DNA of 64,000 bases from PNON01 sp963757065 (GTDB taxonomy: Bacteria > Chloroflexota > Anaerolineae > Anaerolineales > Anaerolineaceae), in the NCBI GenBank assembly GCA_963757065.1, contig CAVWQC010000008.1, positions 310,001 through 374,000 of the forward strand, read 5' to 3'. Each line of letters opens with the position of its first letter. Position 1 is the first letter of the stretch. This document shows, piece by piece, positions 36,315 through 45,680 of the stretch. The position numbers were made by a program, and so were the translations under genes. The notes beneath the pieces were generated by a model, which worked only from the letters and a program-made list of their open reading frames with translations, did not search any database and was not told the origin of the DNA.

Positions 36315-37598
36315 CTAGCTTTCATTTAGCCTTTGGATATTTGCTCCAAGGGCTATTAATTTTTGATCGACTTTTTCATAACCTCTATCGATTTGACCGA
36401 TATTTCGAATTACTGATTTGCCATTTGCAGACAAAGCTGCCAGAACTAAAGCCATACCAGCCCGGATATCCGGGCTTTCCATTTTTTCCGGGAATAATTG
36501 GGTAGGTCCTTGAACGATACAGCGGTGAGGATCACATAAAACAATTTGAGCTCCCATCGATACGAGCTTATCTGTGAAGAACATTCGACTGGGGTACATC
36601 CAATCGTGAAACAGCACAGTGCCTTTAGATTGGCTGCTGATGGTAATGGCAATACTCATCAGGTCGGTGGGGAAGGCTGGCCATGGCATCACACTAATTA
36701 ATGGAATTGCTCCACCAAGATCATGTTCTATTTCAAGCGGCTGATCACTGGGAACAAAAATGTCATCTCCGTTAGTATCCCAAACCACACCGAGGCGTTT
36801 GAATACAAGTTTGATCATGTCCAGATAATTATTTCCTGCGTTATTAATTTTTACAGAGCCATGAGTCATGACTGCTGCGCCGATAAAACTGACTACTTCC
36901 AAATAATCCGGACCGATTGTAAATTCTCCCCCATGTAATTTCGGAACTCCGGTGATATGTAGGGTATTGGATCCAATATTATCGATCTTTGCTCCCAATA
37001 TATTCAGGAAATGACATAATTCTTGAACATGCGGTTCAGAAGCTGCATTTCGAACGATTGAATGTCCTTTTGCGGTTACACAGGCCATGATAGCGTTTTC
37101 AGTACCGGTCACACTGGCTTCATCCAACAATATATCTGCACCGATTAATTCTTTTGCTATGAAATGAAAAGAGCGATCATAGGTCGCAGATGCACCAAGA
37201 GCATGAATAGCAAGCAGGTGTGTATCAACCCGTCGCCTTCCTATCACATCTCCACCCGGTGGTGGTAAATGCAGCTCACCTGACCTGGCAACCATCGGTC
37301 CAGCTAATAGGATGGATGCACGAATTTTGCGACAAAGATCCGGGTCAAGATCAGCAGGCCGAACCTGGGCAGCATGAATTCTCCAGGTGTGTTCAGCCAA
37401 TTCAGTAATTTCAACGCCTAAACTTTCCAGCAACGCTCTCATCGCAAAAACATCCCGGATGAGAGGAATATTATTCAAGATTACAGGTTCATCTGTTAAT
37501 ATGCAGGCTGCAAGCAGGGGTAGAGTGGAATTTTTATTTCCGGATGGGGTAACTTCACCCTTCAGTGGAACGCCACCTTGAATGATAAATTGCTCCAT
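36315..37598 (-). CDS. murA: UDP-N-acetylglucosamine 1-carboxyvinyltransferase MurA
   Basis: 427 residues. It starts with GGVPLKGEVTPSGNKNSTLPLLAA and ends with an EPSP-synthase-like second half. The catalytic loop region reads CRKIRASILLAGPMVARSGELHLPPPGGDVIGRRRVD. The residue that is Cys115 in E. coli MurA (the fosfomycin target) appears to be replaced: the loop here has GGDVIGRR, i.e. Asp where Cys is usual. MurA makes the first committed step of peptidoglycan synthesis. The frame is intact. Confidence 0.93.
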   Translation of the reverse strand: MEQFIIQGGVPLKGEVTPSGNKNSTLPLLAACILTDEPVILNNIPLIRDVFAMRALLESLGVEITELAEHTWRIHAAQVRPADLDPDLCRKIRASILLAGPMVARSGELHLPPPGGDVIGRRRVDTHLLAIHALGASATYDRSFHFIAKELIGADILLDEASVTGTENAIMACVTAKGHSIVRNAASEPHVQELCHFLNILGAKIDNIGSNTLHITGVPKLHGGEFTIGPDYLEVVSFIGAAVMTHGSVKINNAGNNYLDMIKLVFKRLGVVWDTNGDDIFVPSDQPLEIEHDLGGAIPLISVMPWPAFPTDLMSIAITISSQSKGTVLFHDWMYPSRMFFTDKLVSMGAQIVLCDPHRCIVQGPTQLFPEKMESPDIRAGMALVLAALSANGKSVIRNIGQIDRGYEKVDQKLIALGANIQRLNES

Positions 37599-37642
37599 AT
37601 TATTCTCCTGTACTATAATAATCTGAGATTGGAAAAGTCAAA

Positions 37643-38395
37643 ATGATCATCTTAAAAATACTGTTTTTTATAATTTGTGGTTGGACCATTGGTGTGATTA
37701 TAAACTATTTATCCGATACTCTTCCGGTCTATAGACGACTCAAATTTCCCGGTTGTGAATATTGTCAAAATCGCATTTCCATACTCGATTACTATTTAGG
37801 AATAAAATGCCATAACTGCGGTAAAGCTCGGAAAATAAGGTTTTGGATCATTAATGTACTAATATGTACTGTAATAATTTACGAATCCATCGTTTCCATT
37901 GGGAACAGTGCTAAATTGATATCTGAAACGATTATTTTTTCATTATTAATTCTGATCACTGTGATTGATATTGAACATCATCTTGTTTTAAATATGGTTT
38001 CCCTGGTGGGGGCGATCATTTTCGGAATTATTGGCATAATTTCTCATGGATGGTTAGCCACCTTAATCGGAGGATTAACAGGATTTGGTGTCATGTTCGG
38101 TCTCTTCTTACTTGGAAAACTATATAGCCAATATGTGTCCCGTAAACGCGGATTAGAAGTGGAAGATGGCATCGGCTTTGGAGATGTCACTTTAAGCGCG
38201 GTTTGCGGCTTGTTATTAGGATGGCCTGGTGTAATTGGTGGATTATTCCTGAGCATCATTCTTGGCGGGATATGGAGCCTTGGAATGATATTAGCTGCTA
38301 TGATTCGTAAACGGGAGAATCCGTTATTAAAATATATTGCATACGCTCCATTTATTACAATAGCTACCGGAGCGCTCTGGTTGATGCGAAAATAA
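37643..38395 (+). CDS. Prepilin peptidase (A24 family)
   Basis: A 250-residue integral membrane aspartic peptidase with about seven hydrophobic segments. The zinc-type loop has two C-X2-C pairs (CEYCQN and CHNCGK). The two catalytic Asp are in LITVIDIEHH and in GIGFGDVTLSAVCG. It cleaves and may methylate type IV pilin-like precursors. No pilin or assembly genes are in the window. It is divergent from murA. Confidence 0.9.
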   Translation: MIILKILFFIICGWTIGVIINYLSDTLPVYRRLKFPGCEYCQNRISILDYYLGIKCHNCGKARKIRFWIINVLICTVIIYESIVSIGNSAKLISETIIFSLLILITVIDIEHHLVLNMVSLVGAIIFGIIGIISHGWLATLIGGLTGFGVMFGLFLLGKLYSQYVSRKRGLEVEDGIGFGDVTLSAVCGLLLGWPGVIGGLFLSIILGGIWSLGMILAAMIRKRENPLLKYIAYAPFITIATGALWLMRK

Positions 38396-38400
38396 GATTA

Positions 38401-38844
38401 TTACGGATTAAGGTTGAGGTTTAGCAAATTTTGCTTAATTTCATTTTGATTCTCAACAACACTGCCTAAAACACCATTCACAAAGCGTGGTGTAGCATCA
38501 GAACCAAACAGCTTTCCCAGTTCAACCGCTTCATTAATGATTACCTTTATTGGAGTTTCAGGGTCAAAAACAATTTCCCATAAAGCTATTCGTAAAATAT
38601 TACGATCAATAAATGCGACCTGATCGAATGGCCACTCAGGCGCATATTTTGATATTTGCTCATCCAGGTGCTTAATGAGGGGAAAAACCCCGCTTATGAT
38701 CTTTTGAGAAAAATTTAATAAATTATCTTCCAGGGGATTATCTTTCAAGCGGTTTTCAAGAATATAGCCAACTTGATGATTTGAAAGATCATATTCGTAA
38801 AGTACTTGCAAGGCAACACTGCGTGCCCTGGTGCGAGGTTTCAT
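38401..38844 (-). CDS. nusB: Transcription antitermination factor NusB
   Basis: A 147-residue all-helical NusB. Visible are TRARSVALQVLYEYDLS at the start, FIDRNILRIALWEIVFD, TPIKVIINEAVELGKLFG and RFVNGVLGSVV. It acts in rRNA antitermination. It follows the Asp23 gene by 2 bp, a common pairing. Confidence 0.94.
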   Translation of the reverse strand: MKPRTRARSVALQVLYEYDLSNHQVGYILENRLKDNPLEDNLLNFSQKIISGVFPLIKHLDEQISKYAPEWPFDQVAFIDRNILRIALWEIVFDPETPIKVIINEAVELGKLFGSDATPRFVNGVLGSVVENQNEIKQNLLNLNLNP

Positions 38845-38846
38845 AA

Positions 38847-39194
38847 TTAGACTTCGCCGAAATGGATATTTTCGACATGAATATTGATCTTACCCACTTC
38901 CATCCCAACCATTTCAGATATGGATCTTCCAACCTGATTTTGAATCGAATGACTAACTTCAATTACATTGACGTCACTGTTCAGGATTAAATATAGATCA
39001 ATATAGACAGTATTGTTTTCAACAATGATTTGTACACCGTTATGTTGGTGGGTTTTAAATAATTTTGTTACATCAGTAGGCGCATCCACAAGTTGATAAA
39101 CACCTGGAACACCCAATGTTGAAAGCTTGGCTATTGAAATCAATACATCTGGTGCAATTGTAGTTTTTCCTTGAGGTCGTGATTGTTCTTTCAT
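38847..39194 (-). CDS. Asp23/Gls24 family envelope stress protein
   Basis: 115 residues matching the Asp23 domain: TIAPDVLISIAKLSTLGVPGVYQL, then VIVENNTVYIDLYLILNSDVNVIEVSHSIQNQV-type alternating strands, then GMEVGKINIHVENIHF. The family is linked to envelope homeostasis and recurs upstream of nusB. Confidence 0.9.
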   Translation of the reverse strand: MKEQSRPQGKTTIAPDVLISIAKLSTLGVPGVYQLVDAPTDVTKLFKTHQHNGVQIIVENNTVYIDLYLILNSDVNVIEVSHSIQNQVGRSISEMVGMEVGKINIHVENIHFGEV

Positions 39195-39257
39195 AATACC
39201 TCCATACCATTCGAATCAAAATATACAAATATTATATCCTGATTTAGCATGCTCATT

Positions 39258-40016
39258 TTATGAAACGTCGGATTTAGAATTATTTTGTATAAAGGCGATG
39301 GTCATATCTGCAATTTCCGGCAGATCCTGAGCTAAAATCATGCAATGGGGACTATTATCGAATACATGAATTTCTTTCCGGGTTGATCCGATATGATCAA
39401 GAATATATTCTCCAGATTTTGGTGAGATGCGAATATCTTTTCTCCCGATAAACACGCATACAGGCTGCTGAATTTTTATCAAATCCCTTTTAACCAAGTT
39501 CTGAAGTTTGAATAATTCAGCGGAAGCTCTGGTTGGGTTCACTTTATACCCTTTCCAGGGAAGATTATCCGAAAGTCCGGTTTTTGGAATTTCTGAGCGA
39601 AAATATCGGATAAGTAATGAGACCCACAAATGATGAGCTAAAATTGCAGGAGAATAACAAATAATCCCGGAAATTTCTTTGTATTTCGCTGCAAGGTGTA
39701 AGGAAAGCAAAGCACCCATGGATTCGCCGGCAATGAATATGGTTGGACACTTCTGGTGCAGAAGTAAATATGCTCCTTCCACTGTTTCAATCCAGTTTTG
39801 ATAGGTGGTTTTATTCAGTTCATCTGGTGTGGTGCCATGACCAGGTAGAAGGGGTGCATGGATCGTATATCCTTGTTTGGAAAGGTCATCCGCAAGCAAC
39901 CTGACTTCGGTAGTTGTGGCAGTAAATCCATGGATTAATAAAATACCAATTTCATTCCCTTCACAGGTAAATGAGTTTCCATCGAGATCAGCATTAAGTA
40001 AAAATTCAGTATCCAT
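39258..40016 (-). CDS. Alpha/beta hydrolase (Est30-like carboxylesterase)
   Basis: 252 residues. It has the oxyanion motif LIHGFTATTTEV, LLPGHGTTPDEL, the nucleophile elbow GESMGALL and a C-terminal catalytic His in NSPHCMIL. Closest by motif to small thermostable carboxylesterases/monoacylglycerol lipases. Its start overlaps the LarA-like stop (TAATG), so the two are translationally coupled. Confidence 0.88.
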   Translation of the reverse strand: MDTEFLLNADLDGNSFTCEGNEIGILLIHGFTATTTEVRLLADDLSKQGYTIHAPLLPGHGTTPDELNKTTYQNWIETVEGAYLLLHQKCPTIFIAGESMGALLSLHLAAKYKEISGIICYSPAILAHHLWVSLLIRYFRSEIPKTGLSDNLPWKGYKVNPTRASAELFKLQNLVKRDLIKIQQPVCVFIGRKDIRISPKSGEYILDHIGSTRKEIHVFDNSPHCMILAQDLPEIADMTIAFIQNNSKSDVS

Positions 40017-41275
40017 TATTCAGTCGACACCAGTGGGATTGTTATAACGGCATTCGGCATAATGGCCAAAGTATGACCATTTTTAATATTATTAACCTTA
40101 TTAATGAGGTCATTTATTGAAATTGGATCAAACAAAAGCTGATGGGTCAACCGGTCATCCATATTTGAAACCAAATGAATGTTTGTCCTTACAGCAATTC
40201 GTGCTATTTGGAAGGCTTTATGCGGTCCGACACTAAATCCGGAACTTATAAATTTATCCAGTACCTCACGGGGAGAATGGATCCCCTCGAGGAATTTTAC
40301 AAATTGAGAATTACCAGCACCTTCATCGCATGCAGCTATCAAATAAATATCTCCACCATCTCTGGTAATTTCCGCTGCGTTCGTTAGCGCTTTTTGGGAT
40401 TGGTATAAATTAATATCTTTTGGGTAACCCCCGGCAGATGCAATAACACAATCAAAGCGATGTGCAACTTTAACCTGACAAATCCTGCTGGATAATTCAA
40501 TCCCTTTTATCATTACCTCTGTTGGATCTCCCCAAAGTGTTTGGACGATTTCCCTATTATTATTTAGTATTGCGTTTAAAGCATAGTCAATCCGCATCAT
40601 TTGACCAATTTCTTCAACATCAATGCGGCATGGATTGGTAGAATATGAACCTATCCTTGAACTGTCTTCCACCAGATGTGAATGGTTTTGGTTGATAGTT
40701 TCTCTACCCGCAAGCCCTATTGCAGCACTCTTCATACCCCCTGAAAAACCCATAAAGTGGTGTGGTTCAATATTTCCCACGACAATCTTTATATCGGACT
40801 GGAAATAGTATTTATTAACATAAACTGGTGTACCCAGGTGGGTGGTTCCTAAATACTCGAGGGATTCCCGGGCATCACAATCGTGGCAAATCACCCGAAA
40901 TTTTGTTGAAAGGTCGTCAGGTAATACTCTCGGATATTCATTCTCAAGCATGGGAGAATGAGTGCCTGAAGCAATAAAGAAAGTAATGTCAGTGGGGCGT
41001 ATTCCACATGAAAGTAAATAATTCAAAAGGGGAGGTAATAGCAATGAATGCGGTACAGGTCTGGTTTTATCGTTGATGGCTATCGCTACAGATTGTCCAG
41101 CTACGATTTCGTTTGATGCCTTACTAAATACCGGATTATTTATCGCATTAAGAACATTTTGATTTTGATGCTGTGCTGCTGTGACGAACTGTGGTTCGAT
41201 AATCTCAGCATTCGCTTGACTGTTTATTGGGATATCAATATAGGAAGTACCATATTTTAACTTGAAGGAAGTCAT
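40016..41275 (-). CDS. LarA-like nickel-pincer hydroxyacid racemase/epimerase
   Basis: 419 residues of the LarA family: NDKTRPVP, ASGTHSPM, GNIEPHHFMGFSGGMKSAAIGLAGRETI with the His and the Lys that carry the pincer cofactor in LarA, then NHSHL. LarA enzymes racemise lactate or other 2-hydroxyacids and need LarB/C/E to make the nickel cofactor; none of those lies here. The substrate is uncertain because the family is broad. Confidence 0.85.
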   Translation of the reverse strand: MTSFKLKYGTSYIDIPINSQANAEIIEPQFVTAAQHQNQNVLNAINNPVFSKASNEIVAGQSVAIAINDKTRPVPHSLLLPPLLNYLLSCGIRPTDITFFIASGTHSPMLENEYPRVLPDDLSTKFRVICHDCDARESLEYLGTTHLGTPVYVNKYYFQSDIKIVVGNIEPHHFMGFSGGMKSAAIGLAGRETINQNHSHLVEDSSRIGSYSTNPCRIDVEEIGQMMRIDYALNAILNNNREIVQTLWGDPTEVMIKGIELSSRICQVKVAHRFDCVIASAGGYPKDINLYQSQKALTNAAEITRDGGDIYLIAACDEGAGNSQFVKFLEGIHSPREVLDKFISSGFSVGPHKAFQIARIAVRTNIHLVSNMDDRLTHQLLFDPISINDLINKVNNIKNGHTLAIMPNAVITIPLVSTE

Positions 41276-41419
41276 TTATATCTCACCAGGTGCCAGGATG
41301 GTTATAATGAAAAGAAATAGTTTATTCAATTTATATTAATATAATTCATAATATTGATAAAGCAATCGAAGGGTTTCAGTCAAATATTCTGATCTTCTAA
41401 GAATAATGCGCATAGTTTA

Positions 41420-41448
41420 TTGTTATGATTCTCAATACCAATTATAAT
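41420..41448 (+). promoter_or_regulatory. Predicted promoter of the aldehyde oxidoreductase gene
   Basis: TTGTTA (41420-41425), a 17-bp spacer and a perfect TATAAT (41443-41448), 26 bp upstream of the ATG at 41475. Confidence 0.6.
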
Positions 41449-41474
41449 AGTTTCATTACCAATTGGAGAAAACC

Positions 41475-43643
41475 ATGTTAATAACTGACATCGAAAGTAT
41501 TCGAGCTGGTCATAAAACATTAGCGCAATATGAATATACTAAAAATCCTGTCGAGAGGGGATACGCAAACCGGACTTTATATATCAACATATCTGATCTT
41601 ACGATTAAAGAAAAGCCTGTATCACAAAAAATGAAAGAAATATTTACGGGGGGAAGAGGATTTTGCCTTTGGCTGCTTTGGAATGCTGTGACATCGGCTA
41701 CAAAGTGGGACTCCCCTGAAAATGAATTAGTCATAGCTGGCGGACCGATCGGGGGAATTACACAGTACCCCGGGAGTGGAAAAGCCACAGTAGTTACAGT
41801 ATCACCTCTTACCCATTCGGTTATTGACTCAAACAGCGGTGGATATTTTGGTCCGTATTTGAAGTTTGCCGGATTTGATGCCCTGGAAATCCAGGGAAAA
41901 GCTGAAAAAGATATTATTGTTTATATCGATGGAGATAATGGGACAGTATCCATCGAGGAAGCTCCATTAGAGGCTTTGGATACCCATCTCATAAACCGCC
42001 AATTAACTGAAATGTATGCAGAGAATGAACAACAAAAAAGAGGAATCTCAGTTATCTCTGCCGGTCAAGCTGCGGAAAATGTGCCGATCACAGGATTAAA
42101 TATCAGTTTCTATGACCCAAAAAGGAAAGAGATCAGGATCAAACAAGCCGCACGCGGTGGAGCTGGTCGAGTCCTGCGCGATAAGAAGATTAAAGCAATC
42201 GTGGTAAAGTACTCCAGTTTATCGGGAGATAACAATGGTGCAGCAAATATGGAGCTTTTACGAAAAGCCGGGAAGCGCATCAATAAAGAAATTTCAGATT
42301 TTGACGCTGTCCAAAATAATATGCGGCAAATTGGTACTCCGTATCTTGTCGGTGTAATGAACGATTATGACCTTCTACCATCACACAATTATAAATTCGG
42401 AGCTGTTGCTGATTCTAGAACACTCACCGGGGATATATGGAAAAGTAAATTTGATCTTTCTGCTCCGGATGGCTGCTGGTACGGTTGTACATTAGCCTGT
42501 GCACATCTTGTGGATCACTTCCATGTTCAAACCGGCCCATATGCCGGAGAGGTTGTAATCGTCGACGGACCTGAATATGAAACTTTGGGGGGACTGGGGA
42601 CAAATATTGGAATTTACGATCCACAGGCCATCCTGGAAATGAATTTTTATAGTGACACCTACGGGATCGACACCATATCTCTAGCCAATTCTGTTGCTTT
42701 TGCAATGGAATGTTATGAAAACGGCATAATCACCTCAAAAAACACAGGTGGACTAGAGCTTACCTGGGGAAATTATCCCGCGGTCATTGAAATGATTCAT
42801 CAGATGGCACGAGGAGAGGGATTTGGAATAATTGTTGGTCAGGGTGTACGGGCGATGAAGAAGATTTTTGCCTCTGAATACAAGGCTGATGCCAAATTCT
42901 TAAAGGACATCGGCATGGAAAACAAAGGGCTTGAATTCTCGGAATATATGACCAAGGAATCATTAGCACAGCAAGGTGGCTATGCACTGGCAAATAAAGG
43001 TGCGCAACATGATGATGCCTGGTTAATTTTTATTGACATGGTTCATAAACTTCTGCCTACATTTGAAGCAAAAGCAGAAGCTTTACATTACTTCCCCGTC
43101 TGGAGGACATGGTTCAGCCTGCATGGATTATGTAAACTTCCATGGAACGATATTATCCCGGAATCCAATAAAACTGCCAAAGAGCCAGCCAAAGTCCCTG
43201 AACATGTTGAGAACTATACCTGGCTTTATGAAGGGGTTACTGGAATAAAAGTGACACCAGAAGATCTCATGCTTCAATCGGAACGTGTTTATGACTTTCA
43301 ACGTGTATTCAATCTGAAATTAGGCTACGGAACCAGGGAATATGACTACCCTCCGTATAGGGCTATGGGTCCTGTAACTGAAGAGGAGTACCTTTCCCGG
43401 GTTGAGCGGTATGACAAAGAATTACTGGAGCAAGTGGAATTTGACCCGAAAGGGCATTCAACTGCAGAGAAAGTGAAAGTGGTCAGAGAGTATCGCGAAG
43501 ATCGATACGAGAAATTAGTGGATGCTGTATATAAGAGAAGAGGATGGGATGAGAGGGGAATTCCAAAGATAGAAACCCTCAAACGTCTGGGGATTGATTT
43601 CCCGGATGTTGTGCAATTAATCAAGTCTCACCAAATCAAGTAA
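41475..43643 (+). CDS. Tungsten-dependent aldehyde:ferredoxin oxidoreductase family protein
   Basis: 722 residues. N-terminal AOR domain: EIFTGGRGFCLWLLW, GPIGGITQYPGSGKATVVTVSPLTHSV, SNSGGYFGPYLKFAGFDALEIQGKA, and RGGAGRVLRDKKIKAIVVK for pterin binding. The Fe-S ligands are spaced C-X3-C-X3-C (CWYGCTLAC) with a distal Cys in HGLCKLPWND; classic AOR has C-X2-C-X3-C. The enzyme would oxidise aldehydes or reduce acids with ferredoxin; relatives include BamB of class II benzoyl-CoA reductase. It stands alone, with GGAG upstream of the ATG at 41475 (an in-frame TTG at 41463 overlaps that site). Confidence 0.88.
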   Translation: MLITDIESIRAGHKTLAQYEYTKNPVERGYANRTLYINISDLTIKEKPVSQKMKEIFTGGRGFCLWLLWNAVTSATKWDSPENELVIAGGPIGGITQYPGSGKATVVTVSPLTHSVIDSNSGGYFGPYLKFAGFDALEIQGKAEKDIIVYIDGDNGTVSIEEAPLEALDTHLINRQLTEMYAENEQQKRGISVISAGQAAENVPITGLNISFYDPKRKEIRIKQAARGGAGRVLRDKKIKAIVVKYSSLSGDNNGAANMELLRKAGKRINKEISDFDAVQNNMRQIGTPYLVGVMNDYDLLPSHNYKFGAVADSRTLTGDIWKSKFDLSAPDGCWYGCTLACAHLVDHFHVQTGPYAGEVVIVDGPEYETLGGLGTNIGIYDPQAILEMNFYSDTYGIDTISLANSVAFAMECYENGIITSKNTGGLELTWGNYPAVIEMIHQMARGEGFGIIVGQGVRAMKKIFASEYKADAKFLKDIGMENKGLEFSEYMTKESLAQQGGYALANKGAQHDDAWLIFIDMVHKLLPTFEAKAEALHYFPVWRTWFSLHGLCKLPWNDIIPESNKTAKEPAKVPEHVENYTWLYEGVTGIKVTPEDLMLQSERVYDFQRVFNLKLGYGTREYDYPPYRAMGPVTEEEYLSRVERYDKELLEQVEFDPKGHSTAEKVKVVREYREDRYEKLVDAVYKRRGWDERGIPKIETLKRLGIDFPDVVQLIKSHQIK

Positions 43644-43648
43644 CAAAA

Positions 43649-43674
43649 AAGGCCGGTTTTCAAAGACCGGCCTT
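43649..43674. terminator. Bidirectional rho-independent terminator
   Basis: AAGGCCGGT (43649-43657) pairs with ACCGGCCTT (43666-43674), with an 8-nt loop. The T-run is strongest on the minus strand (end of the lipoprotein gene) and modest on the plus strand (end of the AOR gene). Confidence 0.88.
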
Positions 43675-43695
43675 CCTTAAACTTATTAATTTTAC

Positions 43696-44691
43696 TTATT
43701 GAATAATCCAGTATGCTATCTCATCCAGCACAGCAGTAAGTTTGGTAGTTTCCTTTGGACCGACATAAAGACCAATATACCCCTGGCTAAAACTGGAATC
43801 TTTCACTGTATCTACCAGAACCCCATTAATGTATAGTTTTAATTCATTTCCTTTTGCCATGATTCCCAGTCGGTTGGTTTGGTTGGAACCCATAAGAATT
43901 GCATCGTTTGCTTTCCAGTTTTCCAATACTGTCATCGTGTCAATACTCCATTTCCGTAGAGCAAATTTGCCATCACAGGAGATACCAAATAGATATCCAC
44001 GATCAGCCAGAGACAGGTTGGGCACTCTGAAGAACAATCCATAGTGGTCTGCGCCTGAGCAAACGGACATTTTCCCGGTCAGTTGAAGGTAGAAGTTTAC
44101 TGCTTTTTGATTGGATAATCTCCAGCCATTTTTATTCGTCAATCCAACCATTTGCAGGGTGCCGCCACCGGATTTTAAGTCTACATATTTATCTACTCCC
44201 AGGGGCCAATTGTCTCCATTATCGAAGGTATCTTTCCAGGTTGGAGCTCCCAGGGATAGTATTGGATCATTAGCAACTTGAGTTGGAGTGCTCGCAACTG
44301 TCGGTGTTGTGCCAAAGTCGTGACTGGTTGGAATTGCCTCAAGTGTCGATGGCGGATTACCCTCTTCCGGCAGAGGCGCAGGAGTAGATTCAAAAACAAG
44401 ATCTTCGGGTGTGCTGGTAATAAGCTGACCAATTTCCACTGTAGGAGTCAGATCAAGAATTTGGTCTGCGGTCGGTTCTATGAATACTTCAGTTGAGGCA
44501 ATAACCTCTTCAGTTGGTGGAAGTTCAATTAATGGTACTTCGGTTTCTGTTACCATCGCCGTTAATATTTGTGCAATCTCAGTCTGCATTGCACTTTCAG
44601 ATGCCGGCCTTGACCCTGGGAGCATCGAGCAAGATACAAGCAATAAAGCTAGTGCAATAATGGTCGTGATTGAAATGGTTGATTTTTTCAT
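43696..44691 (-). CDS. Surface lipoprotein with Thr/Pro-rich linker and LamG-like domain
   Basis: 331 residues. A lipoprotein signal peptide with lipobox LVSC (Cys about residue 21) is followed by a Thr/Pro/Glu-rich low-complexity linker (about 35-145). A C-terminal beta-rich domain (about 150-330) has WKDTFDNGDNWPLG, DHYGLFFRVPN, NELKLYINGVLVDTVKD and QGYIGLYVGPKE, the pattern of concanavalin/LamG or DUF1080-like glycan-binding folds. It is probably anchored outside and binds carbohydrate; function is unknown. Confidence 0.8.
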   Translation of the reverse strand: MKKSTISITTIIALALLLVSCSMLPGSRPASESAMQTEIAQILTAMVTETEVPLIELPPTEEVIASTEVFIEPTADQILDLTPTVEIGQLITSTPEDLVFESTPAPLPEEGNPPSTLEAIPTSHDFGTTPTVASTPTQVANDPILSLGAPTWKDTFDNGDNWPLGVDKYVDLKSGGGTLQMVGLTNKNGWRLSNQKAVNFYLQLTGKMSVCSGADHYGLFFRVPNLSLADRGYLFGISCDGKFALRKWSIDTMTVLENWKANDAILMGSNQTNRLGIMAKGNELKLYINGVLVDTVKDSSFSQGYIGLYVGPKETTKLTAVLDEIAYWIIQ

Positions 44692-44850
44692 ATGTCACCT
44701 ATTCAAATAGAGTAATATTAGGATAAGCATGCAAGAATAATGCCTATCAAGGGTTTCCAAATTTGACCGAAATATTAAGCAGTAACTTTTGGCATAATGA
44801 TTGCATATTGAAATTAAGCTTGTCCAATTATGTAGGTAAAGGAATAATTT

Positions 44851-45670
44851 ATGATTATTCATGGATTAAAAATTGAGCCAAATGCGGTTTTGAACTATGC
44901 TAATCTGAGCAAGGCAAAGATGGATATGGTTAGTCTTTCCGGAGCAGGACTCATTGGAGCAGAATTAAATGGGGTGGATTTACGATTTTCAAATCTTAAC
45001 TATGCTGTAATGGCTTGTTGTGGTTTGGAAAATGCAGATTTATCTGGTTCTGACCTCTCCGAAGTGAATATTCTTGCCGGGGCAGGGCATGGGTCCATAT
45101 TTATTGGAGCAAATCTAAATCAGTCTAATTTAATGTTAGCGGATTTTTCTTATTCAACGCTTAGTAACGCCCAGGTGAATAATGCTGATCTACGAGGGAT
45201 TAATTTCATCAATGCTAATTTATTAAGTGCAAGTATTACTAATTCCAGGTTGGATTTCTGTGATTGCAGCCAGGCGAATTTAGATAAGGTGGATTTTTCA
45301 GGATCTAATCTGACTGGTACACAGATCATTCGTTCCAGTGCTAGATGGGCGATATTTAACATCTGCCATACTGAACTTGTGTGATGCTTCGTGGACAAAC
45401 TTCTATGAATCGAAATTTATTGGTTCAAGTTGTTTTCAAGCAAATTTCTCAAACGCAAATATGACCAACACTAATTTCACTGGTGCGAACCTGATGAATG
45501 CGAATTGTTATGGTACAAATTTCCAGAAAGCAAAATTTACCAACGCAAATATGGATGGAGTTAATCTATCAAAAGCAAATCTAAGGGATACAGAAATTAC
45601 CTTTGAGCAGCTTTCATATGCAGCATCATTAACCGGAACGATCATGCCGGATGGATCGATCCATCGCTAG
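44851..45670 (+). CDS. Pentapeptide-repeat protein, one frame break
   Basis: About 272 residues after joining two frames. Most of the length is A(D/N)LXX-type repeats (e.g. ANLSKAKMD, ADLSGSDLSEVNI, ANLNQSNLMLADFS, ANMTNTNFTGANLMNANC), predicted to form a right-handed quadrilateral beta-helix. No signal peptide is visible. Some family members mimic DNA and protect gyrase, but most are unassigned. The frame shifts +1 near 45335-45345; the repeat periodicity continues across it, so a one-base error is likely. Confidence 0.82.
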
Positions 45671-45680
45671 AGATTGTTAT

